Assembly: GCA_024196135.1 (NCBI GenBank)
Contig: JAMQCK010000023.1
Location: forward strand, 109,033-173,032
Length of the DNA: 64,000 nt
Source of the DNA: Pleurotus ostreatus/Saccharomyces cerevisiae fusant
Lineage: Eukaryota; Opisthokonta
Direction of reading: 5' to 3'
The stretch's first letter is position 1. The number at the start of each line of letters is the position of its first letter. The notes under the pieces are model-generated. The model worked only from the letters and a program-made list of their open reading frames with translations. It was not told the origin of the DNA and did no database searches. This document shows, piece after piece, positions 21,401 through 32,184 of the stretch. The position numbers and the translations under genes were made by a program.

Positions 21401-22572
21401 GCAAGCTCTCTCGCGAGCGTCTTCACGCGTGCGTGGTCGCGTATGCCGCCGCAGCATGCAAGCAGTGTCTTCCAGCAGACGAGAAGGAGCTACGCCGTGA
21501 GGCATTAGTGGGGTGCGAAGACATGCGCGAGTACACTACGCACTTTCTTGATAGGATAGCCCTTGTTCGACTTGTCCCTCAATGACGCGACGACATTGCA
21601 CAGGTAGACCGGGAGCGGAGGGTCGAGACTCACTGTGTGGCCCATCAGCGTATACTTAAAGAGTGGCTTGGACGGACGCACTAAGCTCATCCGCGAAGTC
21701 TTCGTGTCCCTTGAACACCTCAACTATGTGGTAGATCATGCCGAGGTAGACCGAGATCTCGGTGGTCACTTCCTCCACCAGGTCGTTCTTGTCTTGAACG
21801 GAGATGTTGAAGTGCTCGAGGTCCTGGTCCTGCAGTCCGCTTCTCGTTGTCAGCATTGTGGGGTAAAGCGGAAAGATGGTAACGCACCAGAGGAAATCAT
21901 GCTTGGACTGGGCGATCTTCATGGCCTCGACGATCGTGCTGACACCGTTCGCACCGCGGACGACTTTGCAGTTCTCGAAAATCCAGTGTAGTTGGTGCTC
22001 GGGGGACGTGGTCTCTCGGAAGGTGCCTGAGTGATCGTAAGCTTACTGTACGTTGGGGAAGACGCGCAACGCACCCTGCAGGATGTAGAACAGACGACGC
22101 GCATTCGTGAAGCGAATCTCGGGATCTTTGTGCTCCAAGCTCTCGAGGAGAAACTCGACGTGGGTCTTGCGCTGCTCTGGCGTAGAGCTCAACCAGTCTT
22201 GTAAGTGAATCAGCACGCAGATCCCCTCAAACAAGTTCAAACGCACCTCCGTCGAACGATCCCTCCCAAGCCCTCAGATTCTCTGCCGCCTGCGGCATCT
22301 CAACGTACGAGTAGAACTCCTCGATCTCATTCATCACATTATCCTCATCATCGTAGTTAAAGTCGTAGTACCATTGCTACATCGCGTGTAAGCATCTACT
22401 CAAGCACTAGATCGCGTCGTCGCACCTTAGGCTTCGGCACGGTACCCACGAGGGATTTCAGCTGGCCAAGAGTTATTGAGTCCAGGCCATTGTGCTGCGG
22501 CTGCATGTTGGTCCCAGCGCCCTGATCCTGTGCGTTCGTGAACTGTCCAGGATGCTGGAAGTAGAAGGACAT
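18414..22572 (-). CDS. FAR11: Far11/STRIP-type scaffold of the STRIPAK complex
   Basis: Cytoplasmic scaffold of the striatin-interacting phosphatase and kinase complex; fungal homologues (HAM-2, PRO22, Far11) control hyphal fusion, fruiting and cell-cycle arrest. A long gene of about 15 exons. The start at 22572 (MSFYFQHPGQF) is followed by the N1221 region: WYYDFNYDDEDNVMNEIEEF, SYVEMPQAAENLRAWEGSF, then HQLHWIFENCKVVRGANGV. The C-terminal DUF3402 region reads VEFVTDYSWRNFFSNINYAK, LKRVLRVQHPMLQLYILK and QVPYCGRKWRQSNMKVITS. The tail has four SPAR/SPAG repeats (about 18655-18605) and ends GVDEVEYAYGV. The middle part (Gln/Pro-rich, near 21100) is low complexity. Exact boundaries of several small exons between 19.3 and 22 kb are uncertain; the family call is not. 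Confidence 0.93.
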
Positions 22573-22797
22573 GTATGCAACCGAGTGATGGGGGAAATGA
22601 GGCGCGCGGTCACGCGTCACGACGCGCGCGAGGGGGTGGCACGAGCCCGCTTCACATATTCCTTTCATTGCACTTGGTCTCTGTGAAGCGGAAGGCACAG
22701 TCTGAGGAGCTTCAGTAGCGCTCTGACATAGCATGCGGCGAAGTCTACTGTATATGGCTACAGATGTTCATTAGAGACGTATATAGGCCCTGTCCAA

Positions 22798-24396
22798 TCA
22801 CTCTTCCCAGAAGGTTTGGAAGTGTTCCTCAATGAATCGCTTGTCAAGATCATGCTGACCAGTCTCGTCGAATAATATGTCCACTATCCGCAGAGAGCTG
22901 CTAAAAGCACGCCGTGACTCCAACATCCTTGCAACGATTCCATCGGCCGACGTAGTACACGGAGACAGCGACAGTCCCTCAAGGTCGGGGAGCAGCATGG
23001 TACCGCTGTCATCTGCCTGCAGACTACAGATAAACTGATCGCAGAGTACTCCAAGATGCATATGTTCCAAAACCAGGTGTTGAAGTTGTGCCATCTGAGG
23101 AAGCTCAATGCACTTGATGAGAGTCAACTCATCTAGCTGACGACACTGGCGGATACTGAGGGTTGCCAGTCCTTCGGATACGTCCCTTAGAGACTGGAGG
23201 AATGTCCATGAGCTTTTGAGGGGCCGTCCAGTCTGGGCTTCATGGGCATGCCTAGGCGGAGCGAAACCAAGTGAATGAAGGAGAGAGATTATCGGCGAAG
23301 CCAGAACCATACTGTCCAGAGGCTCCTCGCCTTTGATGGCCATTATCAGTCTCGGTTGCCCGGGGATGACATTGAGTTCGTCGGTCCAGTGCATGCAAGC
23401 CTTGATGTAATGGGTAGCCTTGCCTTTGTCCGCCATGTCCGTTAACATGTCCCACAGGAGGTCCAAGGGGTCGACGGCCAGTAATTGTTGCCAAGACACG
23501 CCCACTGGGTAAGCCACATTAATTGTTAGCCGTACTGTCTGTTCATGCGTAGAGCTCAATTTAAGGCGGCGGAGGGCAGGCGAGGAATAAAAAGGCGCAA
23601 GTGCTTCGGAATTGGATACACGGCCCGAAAAAAGCACGGTGAGATCCTCAAGAGCGATAGCTATATTACCCCGCGTAGACAAGGCCAATTTTACGGCGGA
23701 TGGTTCGCCAATAACAAGAGCCAAGCTTCGAATTTGGCCTATTATAATCCTGCCGATGAGCTGTAAGCGACATTCGCAGAACTCGGCAAATTCTGCTGCA
23801 TTGCCGTCACAGACGTCCTCGGTCTCGTCGAAATCGAAAGGCGACGGTTCCACGTATGAGATCGCCAGTCCCAGGCCTTTCGCGCGTTTGGCGCAGATTG
23901 TGGCAAGGTGAGCATGTCTGCCGGTTCCTAGGCAGGGTTTCAAGTCGAATCGGTGCCACAAGGTTGCTATGTCCACAGCTATATCCCGCCACAGCGTGCA
24001 GACGTGCGTGAGTGTGAAGGGGACGAAGTCAGAGTCAAGATAATGACTAGCATTGTCGGCACTGATGGTGAAAATGAGCGAGAGAAGCTCCGGCGGCAGG
24101 CGGTTAATGTGGCAGGCAGCTTCCAACTTGCGGCGAGAGGCCCAGAATCGAGACAGTTTCGCCATATATTTGTTGTCCGAGGATTTGTGGAGTGCATGAG
24201 AGGCGCGCCTGAAGAGCGAGCTTGCGCCACGGCATGCTGCCAATCGCAACTCCTCGTCTTCCCGCTTGACGCGAGTACATGTTGAGCGCATAGATATCAG
24301 ATGGAGTGGAGCATCACTCACCTCATGGTGCGCCTGGCGCCCCAGATGCTCAGCGACGCGACGAAAGACACGGCGAGCCTTGTGAAGGAGAGCCAT
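22798..24396 (-). CDS. F-box protein, paralogue 1 of a local cluster
   Basis: About 513 residues after removal of one 57-nt intron (24265-24321). The start at 24396 (MALLHKARRVFRRVAEHLGR) is chosen because it aligns with the starts of the two paralogues at 27-30.6 kb, although the frame is open further upstream. The F-box-like domain begins at HINRLPPELLSLIFTIS and runs through FTLTHVCTLWRDIAVDIATL. Weak leucine-rich repeats follow (LRRLKLSSTHE, QLQHLVLEHMH, LEGLSLSPCTT). The likely role is a substrate adaptor for an SCF ubiquitin ligase. It is the most diverged of the three minus-strand copies, and its intron acceptor (AAG) is weaker than theirs. Confidence 0.82.
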   Translation of the reverse strand: MALLHKARRVFRRVAEHLGRQAHHEVSDAPLHLISMRSTCTRVKREDEELRLAACRGASSLFRRASHALHKSSDNKYMAKLSRFWASRRKLEAACHINRLPPELLSLIFTISADNASHYLDSDFVPFTLTHVCTLWRDIAVDIATLWHRFDLKPCLGTGRHAHLATICAKRAKGLGLAISYVEPSPFDFDETEDVCDGNAAEFAEFCECRLQLIGRIIIGQIRSLALVIGEPSAVKLALSTRGNIAIALEDLTVLFSGRVSNSEALAPFYSSPALRRLKLSSTHEQTVRLTINVAYPVGVSWQQLLAVDPLDLLWDMLTDMADKGKATHYIKACMHWTDELNVIPGQPRLIMAIKGEEPLDSMVLASPIISLLHSLGFAPPRHAHEAQTGRPLKSSWTFLQSLRDVSEGLATLSIRQCRQLDELTLIKCIELPQMAQLQHLVLEHMHLGVLCDQFICSLQADDSGTMLLPDLEGLSLSPCTTSADGIVARMLESRRAFSSSLRIVDILFDETGQHDLDKRFIEEHFQTFWEE

Positions 24397-25389
24397 GGAA
24401 GACGAGGGCAGGAGATGCAGGAAACAGCACGCCTTCTTATAGTCGCCGGCGTCCCTTTTCGACGGGGCGGGTTCACCTTTCGAGAACCAGTCCGAGAAGT
24501 GATGCATTGTGAGCGGCGAATGCAAGAATCGGCGTGACAGGGCGTGACGAAAAGATGCTATTGAGGCACGTGCATCTCGGCAACGTCCGGTCTTCGGACG
24601 GAATCATAGAGTTCGATCTCAGTTCCCAACCTCGAACCTTCACCAGTCAAGCGGCGCTTCTGAGGCTCTGACGAGCCCTCTCACATTGACTCCTATGTCG
24701 GCTGACTCAGGCTCATATATTCGTTGTGAGGGCTGGCCGACTCCTGCAAGACCTCCATACCCCGCGCGATCGCTTCCTTGAATAGGCTGGCACTGGCAAT
24801 TGCGACCGACGGACCCTCTCCCTCCAGTGCGAAACACATCAGCGTGTCGCAATAGACAAATCCAAAGCTTCTTGACCCACGGCCTGACTACGCGGCGAGA
24901 CGCTAGCTATGGCTATCAATCGCGAAGAGACACGGTCAAGATGTTCTCTGGTGCACCGTCTTGCCAGTTGGTTCGCCGAGGTATAGGCTTTACGTTCCTT
25001 ACTCCTGAACAATGCCTTATGTGGACTGCTCAGTTCACGCACGGACGGCGCCTGGTGAGCTTCTCTCCCTTCCGCGACGTTCTCTCGCACGGACCTGCGA
25101 GCAGACTTGACCGTGCAATTTACCCACGATGGCGGTCGACGCACTCCGCTCGCTTAGCGCGTTCTGGGAGATGGAAGGCTTAAAATCCAGCTAACGAAGG
25201 TACGTTCCGTCACCGCACCTCCCCCATCTCCCTCGTCTCTGCGTACAGACTTCCCTGCTCGCTTTGTGACAGCGTTCGAGATACTTTTATACCCTGTGCT
25301 TTCTGCTGACCCGTCTCTGCATTTGTGAGCGAACCACGTCCTCAACTAGCGTTGTTGGCTCACGCGGATGTCAGACAGCAATATCCATC
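24397..25389. other. Divergent intergenic region inside the F-box cluster
   Basis: Lies between F-box copy 1 (-) and the unrecognised + gene. A perfect inverted repeat CGTCCG-GTCTT-CGGACG lies at about 24582-24600. A 127-codon + frame (24800-25183) has no motif. No gene is called. Confidence 0.5.
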
Positions 25390-26977
25390 ATGGCAAATTC
25401 ACTGAAGAACCTCGCGGTGTGTATGCCTTGCGGTTTTGAGACCGACACTGACTGATCGAGAACAGCGCCGCCTCTTTCACAAGCCGAGGCCTCTCAACAC
25501 GAGAATAGCCTCTTACGCACGCCCTAATCCCCTGTCTATCGACGAGTATCAGGCGCTTGACGAATCCGACCGCTACACCCCAGCAGGTCTTCGATGGCGT
25601 AAAAAAGCATCGGTGGAGCGCCTCCGACCTCAGGATCTGCAGCAGCCTCCCCACCCTCCTGAAAACTTGGCTCCTCGCAACCGAAAGCGATTTCAAAAGG
25701 ATCGGCCTGAGCGTCGTACTGGCGGTGCGCCTCAAAGCGATGCGGCAGCAGCCGCTCGACCTGCTTTTCTTGTGACACCGGCCGAGGCAGGACAACAAAG
25801 CTCCGCACGCCCTTCTACGAGAGGCCGCGAGAGTACTAGTGGTCAAGCTGCGTACGCCGTGTCCTCGAACCCAGCGCTCCGCCCGATTCGTGGCGATGCT
25901 CGCTCTCGAGCTCCCGAGCCAGCTCCGACTTCGCAACCTTACGCTGATCAACGGCAGGGCGGCCAACGTCAAGCAAAGACACGCCGTGACCCTGATTTTG
26001 CCGACCATTCTTTGCAAAGCGGAGGGCAACCTACCGTTGTGAGTGGTGCAGGTTCATCCGGCTCGCGGTCTAGAGTGCGGCCCCGGCCGCCTTCTTACGT
26101 CGCTTCCGGGATTGGTGGACTTCGACCCGAGCCCGAACCCCAGAGAGCCTCTGACAGCACACCTTGCAAGCAGAGGCGCAGCGATAACGGCCGCTCTCGC
26201 GATGCGTTGCCTTCGATTAACCGTGCGCAGGAGCAGTCTCGGTCTTATAACGCCGGATCCAGCGGCGCTTCGGCCCCGCGAGCTAGGACCCGCAGCCAGC
26301 CTATCTCTCAAAGGGTCGCGCAACTTCCCCGACTCTGGCGCGGAGTAAGCTTTGCTCCTTCCTCTGCCGCGACCAGTGCAGAGGTCGGCGATTACCATCA
26401 CATCAGCATCGACGAAGAGGAACGATTCGATGTCAGTCGCTCCGACGGCCTTCGCGTCGTAGGCCGCTGGACTCGGATGTACGCTTGGTCAAGCCTTGTC
26501 GACGTCCAAATTCGGGCACCGATGACCTCGCCCCAGTGTTTCTCGTTTGTGTGGCACGCGGTGAACATTTCCTCGCTGGTAATTGGACACCTGGTCAACA
26601 GTAACGACTATCGAAAGACGTGGCCAATGATGGTTTACGCGTTGTCACTGCGAAGGCTCACTGTTCTGAAGACAGATGTTCCTATAATTCCTTTGCTGAT
26701 GGGACTGAGCGTGCGAAGGCTGGTGCGATTGGAGGTGCAATACGCCTCGCCGCAACCGGAGCTTCTTCTTCTGGCGGACGAAAATGCATACGCTGCCTTT
26801 TTCGACGGATATTCCAAAAGGACGCATGGTAAGGTTCAAGAGAGAGGATCTGTATACATCGCCATGAAAAAGGCTTCATTCCTCGGGACGACATCAGGTC
26901 ATGTATACGTAGTTACACAGTCTATCATCGGAGCCCTGCCAAGGCAAGCAAACTGGGAGGTGATAGTGGACGCGTAG
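25390..26977 (+). CDS. Unrecognised protein: disordered Arg/Ser/Pro-rich N-terminus, globular C-terminus
   Basis: Two exons: 25390-25416 (MANSLKNLA) and 25466-26977, joined by a canonical GTGTGT...ACAG intron; about 512 residues. Residues 10-50 resemble a short folded segment (SIDEYQALDESDRYTPAGLR). Residues about 55-300 are low complexity, rich in R, S, P, Q and G, and probably disordered. From about residue 310 the sequence becomes ordered and Leu-rich (DGLRVVGRWTRMYAWSSL, LSLRRLTVLKTDVPIIPLL, VRRLVRLEVQYA). The Leu pattern is weakly like the LRR parts of the neighbouring F-box proteins, but no F-box is seen. No known family is recognised. Confidence 0.7.
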
Positions 26978-27023
26978 TAGGTGTATATATTATAGGGGCG
27001 CTATAGGACGGACTGGAGCTAAC

Positions 27024-28646
27024 CTAGTATGTACGGTCCTTGAATTGCATGACTATATCCCTATCGTGAGGACGAGGGTAGCAAGCCCGAATGCCGTAGC
27101 CAAATGACACCCAACGAAGTCCATCTGACTTCGCTCTCCTTGCCAGTAGCATGTCTGCGATGACCCCGTCGTCTGTCGTACATCCTTCGAGGAGAAGGGA
27201 TCTCATGTTGGGCATCAAGACGGAGCCACTGCTAGTTGGGTGAAACGCTGAGATGAGCCGCTCAGTGAAAACCGGCTGGGGTATCTCGATCGTCAACTCC
27301 AGTATCGTTGACATCTGGGGTAGCCGGAGGCAGTCAATAAGCACTGGCTCGTTGATTGTGCCACACGTGCTAATGTACAGTCGCTCTAGCCCACGCTCTG
27401 CGTGCTTCACGACATGCAGGAGAAGGTTAGGTTGCCAAAATGGCCACCCGGCGGGATCGGGCTTGTTATGGCACATAGGGGAACACAGGGCGAGCTCACG
27501 CAACGCCGGAAACGAGTATGTGGTGAAGACAACGTCGAGTGGGCCGTTGCCTTTCACCGTCAAATCTCGCAGCGCGTCGTGACGGTTGGAACGACGATTC
27601 TGGACCGTCGCAGGGAGTTGACAGTCCACCTGCGTAGACACGCGCTGCAGCAAGGGCGTGTCTTCCAAAATGTCCATGAGCATGTCCAGGGTGAGCGGAC
27701 AGTCAAGCAGTTCGAGTTCGACAAGCTGGCGCCAGGGAGCATCCGGGCATTCCACCATATGAGGAACATCCCTTCCGCACTCGTTGGCGCTCCAGGAAAG
27801 GTCCACCAGTTTGGGTCCCGAATAGAGTTTCACCAAGATCTCGGGGTCCGGAAGATCGCAGTAGAAGGTCATGCTCAATCTTTCCAGCATGGATACTGGA
27901 CTTTCAACCTCGTCAGCAAGTCGAAGAATAGACTTCTCGCCGATAGAGACGTCCAGATCTCTGATCAGGTCGATGTACTCGATGATGAAGTCCATCGGGC
28001 AGTCGCAGAAATCGATGTCGCGAGGGAGCCCAGTATGGTCGTTAAACCACGACCCGTCATATTCGTCGACAGAGAGTTCGTGGTATGCAACGACCAGTCC
28101 TAAGCCTCTAGCGCGCTCCGCGCAGATCTTGGCGAGCTCGCGTTGGTTTCCCTTCTCCACACACGGCCGCAGCTCGTATTGCTGCCAGAGTGGCGGCATG
28201 TCTACTACGATGTCGCGCCAGAGCTTGCAGACGTGCGTGAGCTTGAAGGGAGCGAAGGTTTGGTTGAGGTATGGTCTTTCATAGGGATCGTGCGCGCTGA
28301 GGATAAATGTAAGGCAGAGGAGCTCAGTGGGCAGGCGGTCGATGGGCGGCACATAGAGGGTGCCGGCCGGAAGAAAGATACGAGGAATCCGCGGGCAGAT
28401 AGTGAGCCAATTTCCCGATGGCATGGGGTCCTTGCGTAGAGCATCATGATCGTCAAAGTCCTCTGACGAGGGCCAGGTCGGGGGATGTTCGCCAACAAAG
28501 GATTGCTGATGAAGCTGTTGCATAGCATATTTTAGCACGGTGATCTCATAAGCAGCGAGTGAGCCACGTACCTCGTGTGGCGCCCTGCGCGCAAGCCTCT
28601 GAACAGCACGGCGGAACGCGCGGCGAGGCGTTGAGAAGAGGCCCAT
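27024..28646 (-). CDS. F-box protein, paralogue 2
   Basis: Starts MGLFSTPRRAFRRAVQRLAR at 28646. One 57-nt intron (28515-28571) begins immediately after the His-Glu codons and rejoins at LHQQSFVGEHP, leaving about 521 residues. The intron has no stop and is a multiple of three, so the unspliced frame is also open; it is called an intron because donor and acceptor are canonical and both sister genes have one at the same place. The F-box-like domain is IDRLPTELLCLTFILSAHD through FKLTHVCKLWRDIVVDMPPL. LRR-like segments follow (LVELELLDCPLTLDMLMDIL, LRELALCSPMC, LLLEGCTTDDG). It is closest to paralogue 3, including about 100 bp of shared promoter sequence. Confidence 0.88.
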   Translation of the reverse strand: MGLFSTPRRAFRRAVQRLARRAPHEVRGSLAAYEITVLKYAMQQLHQQSFVGEHPPTWPSSEDFDDHDALRKDPMPSGNWLTICPRIPRIFLPAGTLYVPPIDRLPTELLCLTFILSAHDPYERPYLNQTFAPFKLTHVCKLWRDIVVDMPPLWQQYELRPCVEKGNQRELAKICAERARGLGLVVAYHELSVDEYDGSWFNDHTGLPRDIDFCDCPMDFIIEYIDLIRDLDVSIGEKSILRLADEVESPVSMLERLSMTFYCDLPDPEILVKLYSGPKLVDLSWSANECGRDVPHMVECPDAPWRQLVELELLDCPLTLDMLMDILEDTPLLQRVSTQVDCQLPATVQNRRSNRHDALRDLTVKGNGPLDVVFTTYSFPALRELALCSPMCHNKPDPAGWPFWQPNLLLHVVKHAERGLERLYISTCGTINEPVLIDCLRLPQMSTILELTIEIPQPVFTERLISAFHPTSSGSVLMPNMRSLLLEGCTTDDGVIADMLLARRAKSDGLRWVSFGYGIRACYPRPHDRDIVMQFKDRTY

Positions 28647-28966
28647 GATTTCAGCTCAAGTACGAGGAAAAGTTCGAGGCAGTTCCCAACGGGAAGACGT
28701 ACATAAGTACGTCGCCGACCATTGTGTCAGAATGCAGTAGTCCCTTTGTATCGCGGTTAGGTTTGAATCCATTGTCGACGGAAAAGGAAGGAACGTGGCT
28801 CGGCGTCGTCCGAGCGTATGTTTGGTCTTGTTTGTGCGCATGCGTAAATCCCCGGTGCAAATATTATCTCACCGGGTCTTTCAAGTTCTTAACAATGTGC
28901 ACGGAGCGTATACTAGATGTGGGTGGCAGGGGCCTGGACAATATGTACAGTATGTCTGCATGACAT
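28647..28966. other. Promoter region of F-box paralogue 2
   Basis: Contains the copy of the duplicated promoter block described separately, a TATA-like ACTTATGT (minus sense) near 28705, and the 3' flank of paralogue 3. No gene is seen. Confidence 0.6.
28735..28835 (-). repeat. Duplicated promoter block, copy A (upstream of F-box paralogue 2)
   Basis: About 100 bp clearly homologous to 30655-30755. Shared words in the same order on the + strand are CCTTTGTATC, CCATTGTCGACG, AAAAGGAAGG, AACGTG, CGGCGT.GTCCGA and TTTGG.CTTGTTT. It lies about 97 bp upstream of the ATG, nearly the same distance as copy B from its own ATG. Confidence 0.85.
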
Positions 28967-30565
28967 TTACGTGAAGTCCTGAAATTGTAACACCATCTCG
29001 TTGTCTAGAGGGTGGCGCTCCGAGTCGTCGTCATAGTACACCAAGATATATCTCAGCTTCCCGGCCATCTCTCTCCTGGCTTGCAGCATATCTGCGACTA
29101 TACCATCCCTGGTAGCACAGTGGTGCAACACAAGACCTTCGAGACGAGGCAACAAGAGGCCATCGCTCACGGTCGGGTTCAGTAGATGAATGAACCGGTC
29201 GGTAAACATGGGCCAATATGCACATAAGGACAACTTGAGCAGCGTCGACATGGTGGGCAGCTTCAGACAAGCGATGAGCGTCGACTCATCTACTGTGCCA
29301 CACATGTTAAGGTCGAGCCGCTCCAGCCCCAACTGAGCCTGTTCCACGATCTGCAACAGCAGGCCGGGCTTTGAAAAGGGCCACCCAGCTGGAAAGGCCG
29401 CTCGGGGAGCAATGCACAGCAGCACGAGGCTGCGCAACGACGGGAATGAGAACCCCGCGAAGATGCTGTCAAGTGGACCGTCGCCTTGGATCGTCAAGCT
29501 CTGCAAGGCATCGTGCCGAATGGGACGACGATCCTGCGCCGTTGCAGATATCTGGCGATGCAACTGCGTGGATACGCGCTGCAGCGAGGATGCGCTTTCC
29601 AAGATATCCATGAACATCGCCTGCGTGATCGGACACGCACGCAGTTCGAGATTGACAAGCTGGTGCCATGGCACATCCCGTGGGCATTCCACCGTACGCG
29701 GAAAGTTCGCTCCGCCCCCGTTGGCGTTCCAAAAAAGGTCCTTAAGGTTTGGTCCGGAATAGAGATTGGCTAGGATCCCGGGGTTCGGAAGATCGCAGTG
29801 GAAAGTCACGCGCAGTTTCTCCAGCGCGGAAGCTGGATCGTGAACTAGGAGCGCAAAACGCGAAATTGACTGCTCGCCGATAGAGATATCCAGATCTCTG
29901 ATCTGGCCGATATTCTCGATGACGAACTCCGTCAAGCAGTCGCAAAACTCGACGTCTAGGGGAAGCCTCGTAGTACCATCGTACCAGGACCCGTCAGACT
30001 CGTTGAAGGAGAGTTCGTGGTATGAGATTTCCAAGCCAAAGCCTTTGGCGCGTTTGGCGCAGATTTCGGCGAGGGCGCGGGTGTCGCCCTCCAGAACGCA
30101 AGGCCGCAGTTCGAATCGATGCCAAAGTGGGGGCATATTCACTGCGATGCCGCGCCAGCGCGTGCAGACGTGCGTGAGAATGAAAGGAACAAAGTGCGGG
30201 CCGAGGTGCGGCCTCTCGTAGGGCTCGTATGCGCTCTCGAGGAATATGAGGGAGAGGAGTTCGGTAGGCAGGCCATTGATGGAATTGTCCGATGGTAATG
30301 GAACCTTTACCGGAGCATCTACAGAGTCGTCGGAGACTGCGTGAGGTGACTCGAGACTATAGCGCTCCAAGTAGGGCCAGCCCAGGCTCGGATACGCAGA
30401 CTTGTCTCCGCCAACGAAGGAATGTGGATCAAGCTGTAGCATAGTATCTGTCAGCACGATGGGTCCTAAGACAGCCAGTGGGACACGCACCTCATGCGGC
30501 TGTCTGCGCCCAAGCCTCTGAGCAGCGCGACGAAGCGTACGGCGAAGCGTCGAGAAGAAGCCCAT
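28967..30565 (-). CDS. F-box protein, paralogue 3
   Basis: Starts MGFFSTLRRTLRRAAQRLGR at 30565. A 57-nt intron (30434-30490) lies after the same His-Glu codons as in paralogues 1 and 2; the spliced product has about 513 residues. The F-box-like domain is INGLPTELLSLIFLESAYE through FILTHVCTRWRGIAVNMPPL. The Leu-rich part includes LVNLELRACPITQAMFMDIL, LRSLVLLCIAP and LEGLVLHHCATRDG. Similarity to paralogue 2 runs through the whole protein and into the promoter, so the two are a recent tandem duplicate. The probable role is SCF substrate recognition; no target is known. Confidence 0.88.
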   Translation of the reverse strand: MGFFSTLRRTLRRAAQRLGRRQPHEVRVPLAVLGPIVLTDTMLQLDPHSFVGGDKSAYPSLGWPYLERYSLESPHAVSDDSVDAPVKVPLPSDNSINGLPTELLSLIFLESAYEPYERPHLGPHFVPFILTHVCTRWRGIAVNMPPLWHRFELRPCVLEGDTRALAEICAKRAKGFGLEISYHELSFNESDGSWYDGTTRLPLDVEFCDCLTEFVIENIGQIRDLDISIGEQSISRFALLVHDPASALEKLRVTFHCDLPNPGILANLYSGPNLKDLFWNANGGGANFPRTVECPRDVPWHQLVNLELRACPITQAMFMDILESASSLQRVSTQLHRQISATAQDRRPIRHDALQSLTIQGDGPLDSIFAGFSFPSLRSLVLLCIAPRAAFPAGWPFSKPGLLLQIVEQAQLGLERLDLNMCGTVDESTLIACLKLPTMSTLLKLSLCAYWPMFTDRFIHLLNPTVSDGLLLPRLEGLVLHHCATRDGIVADMLQARREMAGKLRYILVYYDDDSERHPLDNEMVLQFQDFT

Positions 30566-30886
30566 GATGCCTGCTCAAGGACGAAGGTAAGTTATGTGCG
30601 GATCCTCAGAAGAGCGCACATATAAGTACACCGCCGGCCGTAGGTGCGAATGCAGCAATTCCTTTGTATCACGAACTGGTTTGGCCATTGTCGACGAAAA
30701 AGGAAGGCAACGTGACGCGGCGTTGTCCGAACACACATTTGGCCTTGTTTGGCCAGACACCTTGACGCTGTCGACTCGAAGCGGAGTTGACCTGACGAAT
30801 ATCAGGGCGGAAGAGTGAGGATATAGATTGCCCAGTATGTATATGCACGATTAAGTCAGAGACAAAGGAGTGAGGGACAGGAACGT
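30566..30886. other. Promoter region of F-box paralogue 3
   Basis: Carries copy B of the duplicated promoter block and a TATA-like CTTATATG (minus sense) near 30620. It also holds the 3' flank of the uL15m gene. Confidence 0.6.
30655..30755 (-). repeat. Duplicated promoter block, copy B (upstream of F-box paralogue 3)
   Basis: Homologous to 28735-28835 with the same word order and nearly the same spacing to the start codon (about 96 bp). This shows that the duplication included regulatory DNA. Confidence 0.85.
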
Positions 30887-32073
30887 CTACAGCTTCCTGT
30901 CCTTCCGAAGTCCCTTCCCGGGTTGCCTGAACTTGTTGAGCTCCTCCGACAAAATTTTCCATCGCTCTTCGACGAAGGGCTGATCTCCCAAGAGCTTCAA
31001 AGTGCGGGGAGCGATGTAACCGCGGTTGTTGTACTCGCTATACCACACTGAACGGCGCGTGTCAGTAGAATATAACGGATAATAGGTATGCAACGCACTG
31101 ATGTCCTCCCGTCGTGTCGGCGCTGCCTCCACCTTGTCGGTGACACCCCTGACGCAGTTGCGCAGGGACAAGGCATTGTAGTACTTGCAGACGACCTTGC
31201 CGCCGGCCGCCTCAATGGCACGAATAGCGCTCTTGGATGCGCGTGAAGGGGTAATGTAAATGGGAGTCTTGAAGTGTGCGAGACCCTACAAAGTCATATA
31301 TAAGTAGTTGCACAGATAGACGCAGTATGAGACGCACGTCGCCCAAAATCTTCACGCCCTCATGCGCTCCGTGGACGCAGCCGCTCTGCACGAGCTCGCG
31401 CGCAGTGATCGGCTTCTCCGGCGACGACGTCAACCGGCCCTGGTCTATCCAATGCTGGATACGGTCCAGGTTCACCGGCGCGTAGGTCTTCCCAGTGCTG
31501 CATACTTCCGTCAGAATGGCGCATCGTCCGTGTAGCAGACCACGCACAAGTTGAAGAAGCCGTGCTTCGGGAACCGCTTCACAATGGTGGTCTGCCCACC
31601 CTCAAACATGGGCTTGAGACCGGTGCCGGAGCGCGACTTCTGGCCATTGTTACCGCGACCGGCGGTGCGGCCGTGGCGTGAGCCCTCTCCGCGACCTACG
31701 CGTTTTTGCTGGTAGAAGGGTAAGTTCCGAGTTCGTTGGACCATGGGTGGACCTAGCGTACCGCATGCTGCGAGCCCTGAGCCGGGCGCAAGTTCGCGAG
31801 AGATATCCGGGGGGCTTTGAGAACGGGCATCACGTCGGTCGCGGACGCCGGCGACAAGGAGCGATATGTTTGTCGGTGCTTGCGCGCATGATCGAACGCC
31901 GGAAACGGCCCGGAAATCCCACCCGTCGAACTTGGCAGAGGCCCCCGTCTCCCCCCATTCCACTGACCTGAGAACTTCGGTACACAGAATCTGGGAATCA
32001 GATCAGGACCTTTGGAATGGAGCAATGGCAACGATGGCCCAATCGCAGCGCTTCCCACAACAGCAGAGACCAT
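30887..32073 (-). CDS. MRPL10: Mitochondrial large-subunit ribosomal protein uL15m
   Basis: Structural protein of the mitochondrial 54S subunit. Exons join across four introns. The first exon encodes a long N-terminal extension (start [20 protein letters not shown] at 32073), then [15 protein letters not shown]. After an intron comes the L15 signature [40 protein letters not shown] and [20 protein letters not shown]. Later exons give [40 protein letters not shown] and the C-terminal [20 protein letters not shown]. The stop is TAG at 30887. The basic C-terminal extension is typical of the mitochondrial form. The first exon's length is less certain because no presequence cleavage site is obvious. 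Confidence 0.93.
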
Positions 32074-32184
32074 GGCGAGCTTCGACAATGGCGCGGGCCA
32101 CAAATGCCAACAGGTTTAAGTAAGGCGCAGCTGGTCGAGCTCGAGTATACGACTTTCATCTCTGTATGCGACTACTTCTGAGTC

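Noticed and set aside
24580..24660. Possible tRNA, from a GTTCGATCTC-like B box and the reverse TCGAACCT nearby
   Set aside because: No matching A box or cloverleaf could be drawn at the proper spacing on either strand.
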